Below are positions 1 through 12,595 of a DNA stretch of 64,000 nt, piece by piece (positions within the stretch are counted from its first letter, which is position 1; the number at the start of each line of letters is the position of its first letter). The translations under genes and the position numbers were made by a program. Source of the stretch: Cystobacter fuscus DSM 2262 (GTDB lineage: Bacteria > Myxococcota > Myxococcia > Myxococcales > Myxococcaceae); the NCBI RefSeq assembly GCF_000335475.2, contig NZ_ANAH02000049.1, positions 21,344-85,343 on the forward strand, in the 5' to 3' direction. The notes beneath the pieces are model-generated. The model saw nothing but the letters and a program-made list of their open reading frames with translations, ran no database searches and was not told the DNA's origin.

Positions 1-1
1 T

Positions 2-55
2 CTCGAACAGGTGGCGCGGGTGGAACACTGGCGGCGCGAGCACCGGGGGCGGTAG
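2..55 (+). CDS. C-terminal end of an upstream gene (partial)
   Basis: An open frame enters from the left edge and ends at a TAG at 53-55. The 17 visible residues are charged (LEQVARVEHWRREHRGR) and look like an ordinary protein C-terminus. It lies 36 bp upstream of menB on the same strand, so it could be another gene of a menaquinone operon, but too little is present to identify it. Confidence 0.35.
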   Translation, partial: LEQVARVEHWRREHRGR

Positions 56-91
56 GGTCCGCCGCGACCTCTGGCCAGGAGTAACACGCCC

Positions 92-991
<900 letters not shown>

Positions 992-999
992 CGACTGGC

Positions 1000-2919
1000 G
1001 TGGGGGCTCTCGTGGGGTGGCTGGTCTGGGTGGTGGAAACGGCGATGTGCCTGGGCGCGGCCTTCTGGGTGGCGGCGGCGCTCTACCCGGATCGCGGTGT
1101 CCCGCACCGGCTCATCGCCACCCTGCTCGTGGCTCCCGCGCTGCTCCTCGTGCCCATGCAGGCGCTGGGGCTCGCGGGAGCGCTGCGGCCCGTGTGGCTC
1201 GGAGCGCTGGCGCCCGTGGGGTTCGCGATCGCGGCGGCCCTGGCCTCGCGGCACCTGGGGCATGAGCGGGCGTGGGCCCTCGCGCGCTCGGACCTGGGCG
1301 CCCCCTTCCGACTGCTGCGCGAGGCCGTGCGCGAGCGCGAGCCCGCCGTGCTCACCACGGGGGTCGCCCTGGGGGTGCTGCTCTTCGCGGGGTTGCTGGT
1401 GTGGCTCTACAGGTCCTGGATGTGGGATCCCGTCTGGTACCACGTGCCCATCACCGCGTATGCCATTCAAATGGGCTCGTTGGATTGGATCGACACCTCG
1501 GTGCCCTGGACGCAGAGCCACCCGAAGAACATCGAGCTGTTGGCGGCGTGGAACTGCATCTTCCCCCTGGACAACCGGCTGGATGACAGCTCGCAACTGC
1601 CCTTCGCGGTGCTGGGCGCGGCGGTGACGGCGGCGTGGGCACGGGAGGTGGGCGCGCGGCCGGCCTTCGCGGCGGGAGTGGGCGCGGCGTGGATGCTCTT
1701 GCCCCCCATGTTCCTGCAGATGTGGAGCACGCACGTGGACCTGGCGTGCGGCGCCTTCCTGAGCGCGGCGGTGTTCTTCCTGCGCGAGCGGCCCACGCCC
1801 CGGGATCGGTGGATGAGCCTGCTGGCGCTCGGGCTGTACGCGGGCACGAAGATGACGGGCGCATTCCACCTGCTGCTGCTCGGGCCGTGGGTGGCCGTGC
1901 GGGGCGGGCTGGAGCTGTGGCACGCCCGGGGCGAGCGGTGGCGGCGCGCCGGGGACCTGGTTCTCTCGGTGCTCGCGCTGATGGCGGTGGGCTCGTTCAA
2001 GTACTTCCAGAACCTGTGGAAGACGGGCAACCCGCTGTGGGCCTTCAAGGTGAAGCTGCCGCTGCTGGGCACCGAGCTGCCCGGCCTGTTCGATCCGGCC
2101 GTCTTCTACGGCTCGCGTCCGGGAGAGAGCCCGCTCTTCTTCGGCTCGCCGGGAGCGCTCATGCAGCTCTTGCGCAGCTGGTACGTGGAGCAGCCCGTGT
2201 ACTGGCCGGACGTGCGCACGGGGGGCTTTGGTCCGCTGTTCTCCTGGCTCCTGGTGCCGTGTCTCGTGTGGCTCGTCGTCGGGCTGCTCCGCCCGGGGAA
2301 CTGGAAGACGCACCTGCCCATCCTCGTGCTCGGGCTGGCGTCGCTGATGGTGCAGTCGGCCTGGTGGCCGAGGTTCGTGATGGGCGTGGCCACCGCGGGG
2401 CTGGTGGCGCTGGGCGCGCTCCAGGGGCGACTGCGGCACCTGGGGCCCCGGCTGGGCCTGTCGCTCGTCTTCCTCGCGCTCACCGCCGTCACCTTCTGGC
2501 GGGGCGCGAGTGTCCAGGTGCTCGAGCGCGACTACTTCCTCTTCCCGAGGCACTTCGGCGTCCTGCTGCGCTCGAGTCCGGAGCAGCGAGCCACGTGGCA
2601 GGTGATGGACTGGCTGTGGCCCACCGAGTGGAGTGAGCGCAAGGAGCGCGAATTCCAGGCGGGCGACGTGATGGTGTACGACCAGTCGGTGGTGTTCCTC
2701 GGGGAGTTCTTCACCCGGGACTACCGCACCCGCGTGGAGTACGTGCCGAGCAACCAGAGCGTGGCCAGCTACCTCGCGCGCATCGACGCGCTGAAGCCCC
2801 GCTGGGTGGGGGTGGAGGGCGGCTCCGCGGCGGAGTACGCCCTGAGAGCGGAGCGCGGCGCGCGGTACCTCTTCCACGCACCGCGCTCGGGCATCGTGCT
2901 CTACCGCATGCCGCGCTGA
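1000..2919 (+). CDS. Multi-spanning membrane protein, possible GT-C type glycosyltransferase
   Basis: A 639-aa integral membrane protein starting at GTG, 8 bp after menB. There are about ten hydrophobic segments, for example near residues 5-30, 40-60, 65-85, 120-140, 200-240, 270-300, 315-335 and 415-500, followed by a soluble C-terminal part of about 120 residues. Segments are joined by Arg-rich loops. The region around residues 140-180 (WMWDPVWYHVPITAYAIQ, then a DTSVPW stretch) has the acidic and aromatic first large loop seen in GT-C glycosyltransferases that use polyprenyl-phosphate sugars. That assignment is an inference and no classic GT39 signature is certain. It converges with asnS with only 4 bp between the stops. 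Confidence 0.75.
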   Translation: MGALVGWLVWVVETAMCLGAAFWVAAALYPDRGVPHRLIATLLVAPALLLVPMQALGLAGALRPVWLGALAPVGFAIAAALASRHLGHERAWALARSDLGAPFRLLREAVREREPAVLTTGVALGVLLFAGLLVWLYRSWMWDPVWYHVPITAYAIQMGSLDWIDTSVPWTQSHPKNIELLAAWNCIFPLDNRLDDSSQLPFAVLGAAVTAAWAREVGARPAFAAGVGAAWMLLPPMFLQMWSTHVDLACGAFLSAAVFFLRERPTPRDRWMSLLALGLYAGTKMTGAFHLLLLGPWVAVRGGLELWHARGERWRRAGDLVLSVLALMAVGSFKYFQNLWKTGNPLWAFKVKLPLLGTELPGLFDPAVFYGSRPGESPLFFGSPGALMQLLRSWYVEQPVYWPDVRTGGFGPLFSWLLVPCLVWLVVGLLRPGNWKTHLPILVLGLASLMVQSAWWPRFVMGVATAGLVALGALQGRLRHLGPRLGLSLVFLALTAVTFWRGASVQVLERDYFLFPRHFGVLLRSSPEQRATWQVMDWLWPTEWSERKEREFQAGDVMVYDQSVVFLGEFFTRDYRTRVEYVPSNQSVASYLARIDALKPRWVGVEGGSAAEYALRAERGARYLFHAPRSGIVLYRMPR

Positions 2920-2923
2920 AGGC

Positions 2924-4324
<1,401 letters not shown>

Positions 4325-4512
4325 GACGGCCTTCCTTCCTCGTGAAACCCTGTCCCTCTGGAGAACGCGGAGTTAGCCGTCCGCTGGCCCGAGGACAAGC
4401 CCCATGAATGGCCCCCGCCGGAGAACGAACGCCTGCCGGGGCCCGAACAGGCCCCACCCCCCGCCGCGCGGCGAGACCCGATGGGGGAGATCGTGCTAAT
4501 CGCCCCCCTCCC

Positions 4513-6040
<1,528 letters not shown>

Positions 6041-6042
<2 letters not shown>

Positions 6043-6055
6043 CGGCCAGGCCGCT
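6041..6055. terminator. Hairpin at the convergent gene ends
   Basis: AGCGGCC-A-GGCCGCT is a perfect 7-bp inverted repeat that overlaps the permease stop codon and touches the stop of the opposing gene. It could act as a short bidirectional terminator. There is no T-run. Confidence 0.35.
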
Positions 6056-7167
6056 CAGGAGCGCCGCACGGGCGTGGCCGACAGAGGATCCCACAAGAAG
6101 CTGGCGGTGTGCAGCAGGCGCTCCGTGCCCAGGCGCGAGAGCGCATCGCGCACCTCGGGCTGCTCGAGCAGGTGCTGCTCGCAGATGGCATGATCCAGCC
6201 GCAGCAGCATGCAGGGCGTGTTCGCGCGGACGGTGGCGGTGGCGGAAAAGCCGAGCAGCAGGGCGATCTCCCCGAACATGTCCCCCTCCTCCAGCGTGCG
6301 CAGCACCTGCTCGCCGTGCTCCGGGTGCTGGTGCACCGCCTGGCACTGGCCCTGGAGCAGCAGGTACAGCGAGTCCACGGGCTGCCCCTGCTGCAACAGG
6401 ATCGAGCCCGCGGGCATGGCCCGGAGCTGGAATTCGTGGGACAGGGCCTCCAGCTGCGCGCTCGACAGCAGCCGGAAGAGGGAGTTGGCGCGCAGCACGT
6501 TGTCGAGCAGGCGCTCGCGCTGGTAGCCGCGCAGCACCTCCTCCACGGACGGATGGCGCTGGGCGATCCGCTCCAGGCGCTCGCGCTTGAGCTCCAGGAC
6601 GGCCGTGCGCTCGAAGGCCCTGACGCTCGCGACGCGCGGCACGTGGGACAAGAGCGACATCTCCCCGAAGAAGTCCCCCTCGCCCAGCAGGGCCACGGTG
6701 CGCCGCCGGCCCGACTTCAGCGTGCGCAGCACCTCCACGCTCCCCTCCACGATGGCGAACAACGAGTCCCCCGCGGTGCCCTCCTCCACGAGCAGCTCCC
6801 CGGCATGGAAGTCCCTCAGCTCCAGGGACTCGAGCACCGTCTGGAACTCCCACCGGCCGAGCCGGGCCAGCAGCGAGGCGGAGGCGGGCTTGCGCTCGGA
6901 GGCGCCCACGGGCAGCTCGCGCTCCAGGTTGGAGGGCATCGGCACGGCGGGGCCCGCGGGGATGGCGAAGGGATCCAGGCGCCGGGCATCGAGTTCCGAC
7001 AGCAGCCGGCGCGTCGGCGTGTGATCCGGTTCGAGCCGGAGGATGATCTTGCACAGGGCGATGGCGCGCATCAGCCAGCCCTGCTGGACCCAGCGCCGCG
7101 CCAGCACGGCATAGTCCGAGAGGGCCTCATCCGGCCCAGAGGACGGCGGGTCGAGTGGTTCGGACAT
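6055..7167 (-). CDS. Protein with two cyclic-nucleotide-binding (Crp-type) domains
   Basis: A 370-aa soluble protein. Residues 15-65 look like a short TPR-like helical pair (ARRWVQQGWLMRAIALCKIILRLEP). Two cNMP-binding beta-roll domains follow, at about residues 105-220 (AGDSLFAIVEGSVEVL, then GDFFGEMSLLSHVPRVASVRA) and 235-350 (PVDSLYLLLQGQCQAV, then GDMFGEIALLLGFSATATVRA). Both keep the FGE phosphate-cassette sequence, with R or T downstream, so ligand binding is possible in the first and doubtful in the second. No DNA-binding helix-turn-helix, kinase or channel is fused. It probably acts as a ligand-responsive adaptor in the cytoplasm. Such TPR-plus-cNMP proteins are frequent in myxobacteria. 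Confidence 0.85.
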   Translation of the reverse strand: MSEPLDPPSSGPDEALSDYAVLARRWVQQGWLMRAIALCKIILRLEPDHTPTRRLLSELDARRLDPFAIPAGPAVPMPSNLERELPVGASERKPASASLLARLGRWEFQTVLESLELRDFHAGELLVEEGTAGDSLFAIVEGSVEVLRTLKSGRRRTVALLGEGDFFGEMSLLSHVPRVASVRAFERTAVLELKRERLERIAQRHPSVEEVLRGYQRERLLDNVLRANSLFRLLSSAQLEALSHEFQLRAMPAGSILLQQGQPVDSLYLLLQGQCQAVHQHPEHGEQVLRTLEEGDMFGEIALLLGFSATATVRANTPCMLLRLDHAICEQHLLEQPEVRDALSRLGTERLLHTASFLWDPLSATPVRRS

Positions 7168-7230
7168 GGGGTTCTCCTCGGACGACGGTCCGTTCGAACT
7201 CCAGCTACCATGCCTGACCCCCCGTGGCGA

Positions 7231-7977
7231 CTACCCGGTGCGCAGAACCGAGCCCGTGGGAAGACCCTCCTGGAGCCGGGCGAGGGCCTCCTCCACCGAG
7301 TCACGCTCCCCGCTCTCCACCGTCACCTTCACCTGATAGTCCAGTGAAGGATCGAACATCGGGTACGAGCCGATGGACACATGGGGCATGTCCAATGCCA
7401 CACGATCCAACACGCCCGCCACCGCGCTCTCGCCCACGCCCAGGTACAACACGCGCAGGTACACGGGCGAACCACTGAGCCGCGAGAGCACCGCCTCGAG
7501 CTGCGAGCGGAAGAGCTGCGGCACACCGGGCAGGAGGAACACGTCCTCCACCATGAGCACCGGGAACCCGAGGCCCGGATGCGCGAGGAGCACCGCGCCC
7601 TCGGGGGCATCCGCCAGCCGCAGCGTCTCGGGCAGCACCTGCTCCTGACCCCGCTCCCGGCTCATCTGGCTGATGAGTTCCACCATCTCGGGCAGCCGCA
7701 CCACCTGACGGCCCATGGCCAGCGCCACCGCACGCACCGTCACGTCGTCGTGTGTGGGGCCGATGCCACCGCTGGTGAAGACGTACTTCGCCCTCAGGCG
7801 GGCCCGGGCCACCGCGTCCACGATGGCGTCCACTTCGTCGGGGACGATCTCCAGCGAGCGCAGGGCAACGCCCACCTCGCGCAACCGCTGGATGAGGTGG
7901 GGACCATTGGCGTCCACCACCTTCGCCGTGAGGACTTCGTTGCCGATGATGATCGCCGCAGCGCCCGAGGAAGCCAT
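7231..7977 (-). CDS. CinA/MoaB-type molybdopterin-binding-domain protein
   Basis: A 248-aa protein of the competence/damage-inducible CinA N-terminal family (MoCF-like fold). The diagnostic parts are the N-terminal IIIGNEVLTAKVVDANGPHL, then VFTSGGIGPTHDDVT (the conserved GGxGPTxDD loop), and LLPGVPQLF. It has only the N-terminal domain and lacks the C-terminal NMN deamidase (PncC) domain of full CinA. In other bacteria such stand-alone forms resemble FAD/ADP-ribose pyrophosphatase or uncharacterised enzymes. A GTG at 7989 is also possible; I prefer the ATG at 7977 because the family begins about 7 residues before the first strand. It is the last gene of a leftward run after tmk. Confidence 0.88.
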   Translation of the reverse strand: MASSGAAAIIIGNEVLTAKVVDANGPHLIQRLREVGVALRSLEIVPDEVDAIVDAVARARLRAKYVFTSGGIGPTHDDVTVRAVALAMGRQVVRLPEMVELISQMSRERGQEQVLPETLRLADAPEGAVLLAHPGLGFPVLMVEDVFLLPGVPQLFRSQLEAVLSRLSGSPVYLRVLYLGVGESAVAGVLDRVALDMPHVSIGSYPMFDPSLDYQVKVTVESGERDSVEEALARLQEGLPTGSVLRTG

Positions 7978-7990
7978 GAGGGGGGGCACT

Positions 7991-8665
7991 CTAGCGTACC
8001 GGCGCCCGCCCGGGCTCGCGCGCGAGCAGTTCCCGCACGCGCGCCAGGCACGCCGCGGTCACCGCCTCCACGGAGGCATCCCCGTCGATGCGCACCACGT
8101 GCTCGCGCGCGCCCCGCAGGGCGATGGCGGCCTCGTACTGCTGGGAGATGCGGCGCTGCTTCTCCTCCGCGTCGAAGAGCTCCTCCGGCCCGCCGCGTGC
8201 CGCCCGGCGCCGCGCCGCCACCTCGATGGACACCTGCACGAAGAGCGTCAGGTCCGCGGGGATGGCGTGCGAGTTGATGGCCTCCACCCACTCCATGGGC
8301 AGTGACGCGCCCTGGTAGGCGAGCGACGAGAGCACGGACCTGTCACTGAGCACCACCTGCCCCGCCTCCAACGCGGGCAGCACCCGGGCGCGCAGGTGAT
8401 CCGTCCGGTCCGCCGCGTAGAGCAACGCGAGCGTTTCGGGCGCCAGGGGCCCCGCGCCGCCGGGGAGCACCACCCGACCCGTGAGGGCCTGACGGATGAG
8501 CACCCCCACCGGCCCATCCGAGGGCTCGCGCGTGGTGAGGACGGAATGACCCTCGGCCTTGAGGGCCGCGGCCAGCCGCTCCACCTGGGTGGTGGTGCCC
8601 GCGCCGTCGAGTCCTTCCAGGACGATGAGCAGGCCGCGTCGGCGAGCGTCGGACACGGGGCTCAC
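7991..8665 (-). CDS. tmk: Thymidylate kinase with an altered P-loop
   Basis: A 224-aa dTMP kinase (dTMP to dTDP, DNA precursor synthesis). The signature regions are VLEGLDGAGTTTQ at residues 15-27, TTREPSDGPVG (the REP substrate loop), YAADRTDHL, and SDRSVLSSLAYQG (the DR motif). The length is normal. The position normally held by the P-loop lysine (G-x4-G-K-[ST]) is Thr24 here, with Thr25 following. The codons read unambiguously as ACC ACC ACC. Similar Thr-containing loops may occur in relatives, which I cannot check here. The GTG start at 8665 overlaps the stop of the upstream 112-aa membrane-protein gene (GTGA), indicating translational coupling. Confidence 0.88.
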   Translation of the reverse strand: MSPVSDARRRGLLIVLEGLDGAGTTTQVERLAAALKAEGHSVLTTREPSDGPVGVLIRQALTGRVVLPGGAGPLAPETLALLYAADRTDHLRARVLPALEAGQVVLSDRSVLSSLAYQGASLPMEWVEAINSHAIPADLTLFVQVSIEVAARRRAARGGPEELFDAEEKQRRISQQYEAAIALRGAREHVVRIDGDASVEAVTAACLARVRELLAREPGRAPVR

Positions 8666-9000
8666 CGGGGCAACAGCGCCGAGGGATCATCCAGGCGCAA
8701 CTGGCGGCGCAGCTCCATCATCGTCGCGTAGCGCGCCAGCTCGTCGGCCAGCACCGTGCGCGCCTTGCTCAGCCGCAACAGCCCATAGACGAGCAGGCCC
8801 ACCGTCGCGAGCAGGCCGAGCCACGCCACATACGGGGCGCGGGCCGAGTCCCAGAAGAGCTTGCCCGTCGCGCCGCCGAGGATGATCGCCGCGATGAAGG
8901 CGAGCCCGGCGTGGGCGAAGAGCTCGGTGCTCTGGCGGGTGGACAAGGCCTCCTGGAGGCGTTCGAACTGCTCACGAAGGGTCTGCGTATCTGCGCTCAC
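8662..9000 (-). CDS. Small two-span membrane protein
   Basis: A 112-aa protein of unknown function. An N-terminal amphipathic helix (TLREQFERLQEALSTRQ, coiled-coil-like) precedes two transmembrane segments at about residues 28-48 and 58-76, and a charged helical tail follows. It overlaps the GTG start of tmk and is probably the first gene of the tmk-cinA-like run. No enzymatic motif is visible. Confidence 0.75.
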   Translation of the reverse strand: MSADTQTLREQFERLQEALSTRQSTELFAHAGLAFIAAIILGGATGKLFWDSARAPYVAWLGLLATVGLLVYGLLRLSKARTVLADELARYATMMELRRQLRLDDPSALLPR

Positions 9001-9116
9001 GGGGCGGCGAACCTAGCGGAACCCGGGGGGCGCGTCGAGAAGCTCGCGCTCCGGGAGTCCCACAAGCCCCCACCCTGGCGTTGCATGAGTGCCCGGAGCC
9101 GGGATAGGGACCCGGG

Positions 9117-10196
9117 ATGGATTCCACGCGTTGGCGTTCAGAAAGCGACGAACCCGCCCCGTCGCGGCTCTCTCCCGTGGATGATCGCCTCACCGCGGAC
9201 ACGGCCTTGCGGCGGGTGCGGCGAGGCGAATACCTGCTGTACACGGGGGACTTCCACAACGCGAAGCAGCTCGTGGGCGCCATGGCCCGCCGCCTTCCCG
9301 ACCCACCCCAGGCCCGCTCTCCCCTGGACGCCTTCCGCGCCGAGCGCCGGGCGCGGCAGCTCGAACACGAGACCCTGTCGCGCATCGTGGTGGCGCTCGA
9401 CCGCGACTATCGGCTCCAGGTCAAACGCGCGCCCGACGTCGCCGAGGCGTGCCGCCAGGTGTGGGGCGAGCCCGACGCCGACACGACGCACGTGTCCCTC
9501 AAGACGCTGCTAGGCATGCTCGGAGCCGCGGAGTGGCGGCGCAAGGGGCTGGAGGTGCCGGGGCTGGCGGGCCGGCTGCATCCCCACTACGGCGTCTACC
9601 TGCCCACGCGCACCGACTACGTGGAGCTGTTCCTGTCCGTCACCGACGTGAAGGGCAAGCGGGTGTTCGACGTGGGCACGGGCACCGGGGTGCTGTCCTT
9701 CCTGCTGCTGCAGCGCGGCGCGGCCTCGGTGACCGCGACCGATTGCGATTCACGCGCCGTGGCGTGCGCCCGGGAGAACGCCGAGCGGCTCGGCCTGTCC
9801 AAGCGCTTCGAGGTGCTCGAGGGGGACCTGTTTCCGCCCGGCAAGGCGGACCTCGTCGTGAGCAACCCCCCGTGGATTCCCGAGCCCCCGAAGAACCGGG
9901 TGGACCGGGCGGTGTTCGACGAGGACAACCGCTTCCTCCTGGGCTTCCTCGACGGGCTGGCCGAGCACCTGAACCCCGGAGGCGAGGGGCTGCTGGTGCT
10001 CTCGGATCTCGCGGTGCTGCTGGGCCTGCGCGCCCCGGAATGGCTCGACGAGCAGTTCTCTCGGCGGGGGCTGCGCGTGAAGTGGAAGCGATCCACCCCG
10101 GCGCGCCACTCCAAGGCGAAGGACCGGAGCGATCCGCTCCACGCGGCGCGCTCGCGTGAAATCACCACGCTGTATGGGCTGGTGCCCGGAACCTAG
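9117..10196 (+). CDS. SAM-dependent methyltransferase, NPPW class (HemK/RlmG-like)
   Basis: A 359-aa protein. Residues 1-165 form an N-terminal domain without a recognised motif. A class I methyltransferase domain follows, with motif I FDVGTGTGVLSFLLLQRGA and the catalytic NPPW at residues 250-253. NPP[WYF] marks enzymes that methylate an amide or exocyclic nitrogen, as in PrmC on release-factor glutamine or rRNA guanine-N2 enzymes. The C-terminus is basic (RHSKAKDRS), which suits an RNA or ribosomal substrate. The exact target is not determinable. It is divergent from the 112-aa gene across 116 bp. Confidence 0.85.
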   Translation: MDSTRWRSESDEPAPSRLSPVDDRLTADTALRRVRRGEYLLYTGDFHNAKQLVGAMARRLPDPPQARSPLDAFRAERRARQLEHETLSRIVVALDRDYRLQVKRAPDVAEACRQVWGEPDADTTHVSLKTLLGMLGAAEWRRKGLEVPGLAGRLHPHYGVYLPTRTDYVELFLSVTDVKGKRVFDVGTGTGVLSFLLLQRGAASVTATDCDSRAVACARENAERLGLSKRFEVLEGDLFPPGKADLVVSNPPWIPEPPKNRVDRAVFDEDNRFLLGFLDGLAEHLNPGGEGLLVLSDLAVLLGLRAPEWLDEQFSRRGLRVKWKRSTPARHSKAKDRSDPLHAARSREITTLYGLVPGT

Positions 10197-10205
10197 ACGC
10201 ACGAA

Positions 10206-10247
10206 GAGGCGCCGCGGAGCGGTGGATGACTCCACCCCGGGCGCCTC
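10206..10247. terminator. Bidirectional hairpin terminator
   Basis: Outer arms GAGGCGCC (10206-10213) and GGCGCCTC (10240-10247) are perfect complements. A second nested stem is formed by GGTGGA (10221-10226) and TCCACC (10231-10236) around the loop TGAC. It lies between the convergent methyltransferase and protease genes. Confidence 0.65.
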
Positions 10248-10279
10248 CCCTTCACCTCAGCGGCTCGCGCCGCCGTCCA

Positions 10280-11068
10280 TCACAGACCGATCTCGGCCAG
10301 CGCCGACTTGATGAGCGTGGCGCGCACGCCGCTGTTGTGCGTGCCGCGGCCGGACGAGTCACCACCGAAGCCGTAGTGGTGCAGCGCGATGACCTGGTTG
10401 GTCGAGGTGGAGAGCACCGGCGAGCCCGAGGAGCCACCCAGCGTGTCCGCGTTGTACGACGCGTCCGTGGAGCTGTAGTTGGCGTTCAGGACGGTGCCCG
10501 GCGAGAACTTCTTCGTCGGGGCGCAGCCGGACGTGGTGTTGTAATCGCAGTTCTGGTGGATGACGTAGATGCTGGCGTTGGTGGCCGCGTTGGTGCTGGA
10601 GACGGTCAGCTTGCCGTACACCGCGCCCGGCTTCTGGCCATTGAGCGCCGCGCAGCGCAGCGCCGTCATGTCCAGGTTGCTCCACGTCTTGATGAAGGTG
10701 GAGCAGTCGTAATAGATGCGCGAGCCGGAGGCGACGCCGTCGATATAGTTGAAGGACGCCTTGGCGCCCGCGGCCTGGGAGGCGCTGCCGATGCAGTGGT
10801 TGTTGGTGATGATCACGTCATCCGCCACCAGCCACGCCGTGCAGCGCGAGCCCACCGCGGGGATGGACAGATATCCCACCGCGTTGGCCCGGGTGGCCTG
10901 CGTCCCGGTCAGCGACGTGGTGCTCTTCCAATCCACGCTGCCCACGATGACCGTGGACTTGCTGGAGGCCAGCGTGTCCGTGGAAAGGCTCTCATCCACT
11001 TCCGGCTGAGCACCGCACGCCGTCAACAGACCCACCGCCGCGAGACCGAGGTACCGACGCTTGAACAT
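10280..11068 (-). CDS. Trypsin-like serine protease, lipoprotein
   Basis: A 262-aa secreted endopeptidase of the S1/V8-like type. The start at 11068 is chosen because it gives a clean signal peptide with a lipobox LTAC and lipidation Cys18, and because GGGAGA lies just upstream; the frame continues further 5' without meaning. The catalytic triad is visible as His91 (TNNHC), Asp133 (NLDMTALR) and Ser214 (GGSSGSP). Several paired cysteines (C76/C92, C122/C139, C174/C182) suggest disulfides. Lipidation implies outer-membrane anchoring or surface display. The leader is short, with no obvious propeptide. Confidence 0.9.
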   Translation of the reverse strand: MFKRRYLGLAAVGLLTACGAQPEVDESLSTDTLASSKSTVIVGSVDWKSTTSLTGTQATRANAVGYLSIPAVGSRCTAWLVADDVIITNNHCIGSASQAAGAKASFNYIDGVASGSRIYYDCSTFIKTWSNLDMTALRCAALNGQKPGAVYGKLTVSSTNAATNASIYVIHQNCDYNTTSGCAPTKKFSPGTVLNANYSSTDASYNADTLGGSSGSPVLSTSTNQVIALHHYGFGGDSSGRGTHNSGVRATLIKSALAEIGL

Positions 11069-11260
11069 GTGTTCTCCCGATGTGTGACGTGATGCGCGCC
11101 TCCGGACCGCAGACGCGCTAGAACTGGATTCACCGGGAACCGTGTGTACACCAGTTATAAAGGGAAACATAGGCGAAACTTATTTTTCGCATGACTCCAC
11201 CACCGGGAAGAGCCAACGAGGCCTTCCCGGGTGGGGACACCGCCCCCGCTTGGGGCCTTC

Positions 11261-12589
11261 CTACAAATCGGACAGGGCGCCGCGGACGGCCTCCAGGTTC
11301 GCGGGCAGATCGATGGGCGGGTTGGAGAACCGGCTGGCCACATCCGCCAGGGAGCCCTGGTGGTAGCCCACCTTGAAGTCCGGGAACTTCAAGCCATGCG
11401 CCGTGGACACCACGGCCACGCGCGAGCCCCGGGCGATGACTCCCTGCGCCACGAGCTTCTCCAGCGCGCCGAGCGCCACGCCCGTGTGCGGACAGGTGAA
11501 GGTGCCCTCGCGGTCCGCCCGGGCCGCGGCGTTGGCCAGCTCGGACTCGGTCGCCTCCTCCACCACGCCGTTGAAGGCCTTGAGGATGCGCACCGCGCGC
11601 CGGAAGGACACGGGGTTGCCAATCTGGATGGCCGAGGCGAGCGTGCGCTCGGCCTGCATGGGCACCAGCTCCGCGAAGCCTCCCCGGAAGGAGCGCACCA
11701 GGGGGTTGGCGCGCTGGGCCTGGGCCACGGCGATCCTCGGCCGCTTGGAGATGAGACCCAGCGAGAGCATCAACTCGAAGCCCTTGCCCAGGGCGCTCGC
11801 GTTGCCCAGGTTGCCGCCCGGAATCACCACCCAGTCCGGCGGCTCCCAGTCCAGGTCCTGGCACAACTCGATGGCCACCACCTTCTGGCCCTCGATGCGC
11901 AGCGAGTTCATGGAGTTGGCCAGGTACAGGCCCGCGTCGCGCGTCACCTGCTGCACCAGCTTCATGCAGCCGTCGAAGTCCGTGTCGAGCGACAGCACCC
12001 GCGCCCCGTTGGCCACCGGCTGCACGAGCTGGGACAGGGACACCTTGTTCCTGGGCAGGAACACGACCGAGGGGATGCCCGCCGCCGCGCAGTAGGCGGA
12101 CAGCGCCGCCGAGGTGTCTCCCGTGGACGCGCACGCCACCGCGCGGATGGGCACGCCCCGGGCGCGCATGTGCTTCACCGCGGACACCAGGACCGTCATG
12201 CCCCAGTCCTTGAAGCTGCCCGTGGGCGACACGCCGCACTCCTTCAAGTCCAGGCTCGCCAGCCCCAGCTCCGCCGCCATGCGCGGCAGCGGCTTGAGCG
12301 GCACCCTGCCCTCTCCGAGCGAGACGATGTCCCCCGCGGGAAGCTGGGGATACACCCACTCGTGCTTGCCCCACACGCCCGAGGCGTACGGCAGCCGCGA
12401 GGACCCGAAGCGCTGCGCGAAGCGCCGCTTCCACTCCTCCGCGGGCACCGAGCGCAGCGCCTCCACGTCGTGCGCCACCTCCAGCAGGCCGTCGCACTTC
12501 GGGCAGCGGTAGACGACCTCGAGCAGGGAGGCGCGATAGCCGCACCCCTCGCTGCACGCATACGAGGCCTGGAAATCAGACGTGCTCAT
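11261..12589 (-). CDS. thrC: Threonine synthase
   Basis: A 442-aa PLP enzyme that converts O-phospho-L-homoserine to threonine. The catalytic lysine is Lys127 in SPTGSFKDWG, and the PLP phosphate loop is GGNLGN. It has the N-terminal zinc-ribbon-like extension of the archaeal/long type ThrC, with Cys12, Cys16, Cys29 and Cys32. It starts 6 bp after the stop of the zinc-ribbon gene, with a ribosome-binding site (GGAGTGAG) inside that gene's end, so the two form an operon. The region 11069-11260 between this stop and the protease start should carry the protease promoter. Confidence 0.95.
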   Translation of the reverse strand: MSTSDFQASYACSEGCGYRASLLEVVYRCPKCDGLLEVAHDVEALRSVPAEEWKRRFAQRFGSSRLPYASGVWGKHEWVYPQLPAGDIVSLGEGRVPLKPLPRMAAELGLASLDLKECGVSPTGSFKDWGMTVLVSAVKHMRARGVPIRAVACASTGDTSAALSAYCAAAGIPSVVFLPRNKVSLSQLVQPVANGARVLSLDTDFDGCMKLVQQVTRDAGLYLANSMNSLRIEGQKVVAIELCQDLDWEPPDWVVIPGGNLGNASALGKGFELMLSLGLISKRPRIAVAQAQRANPLVRSFRGGFAELVPMQAERTLASAIQIGNPVSFRRAVRILKAFNGVVEEATESELANAAARADREGTFTCPHTGVALGALEKLVAQGVIARGSRVAVVSTAHGLKFPDFKVGYHQGSLADVASRFSNPPIDLPANLEAVRGALSDL

Positions 12590-12595
12590 GGATGC

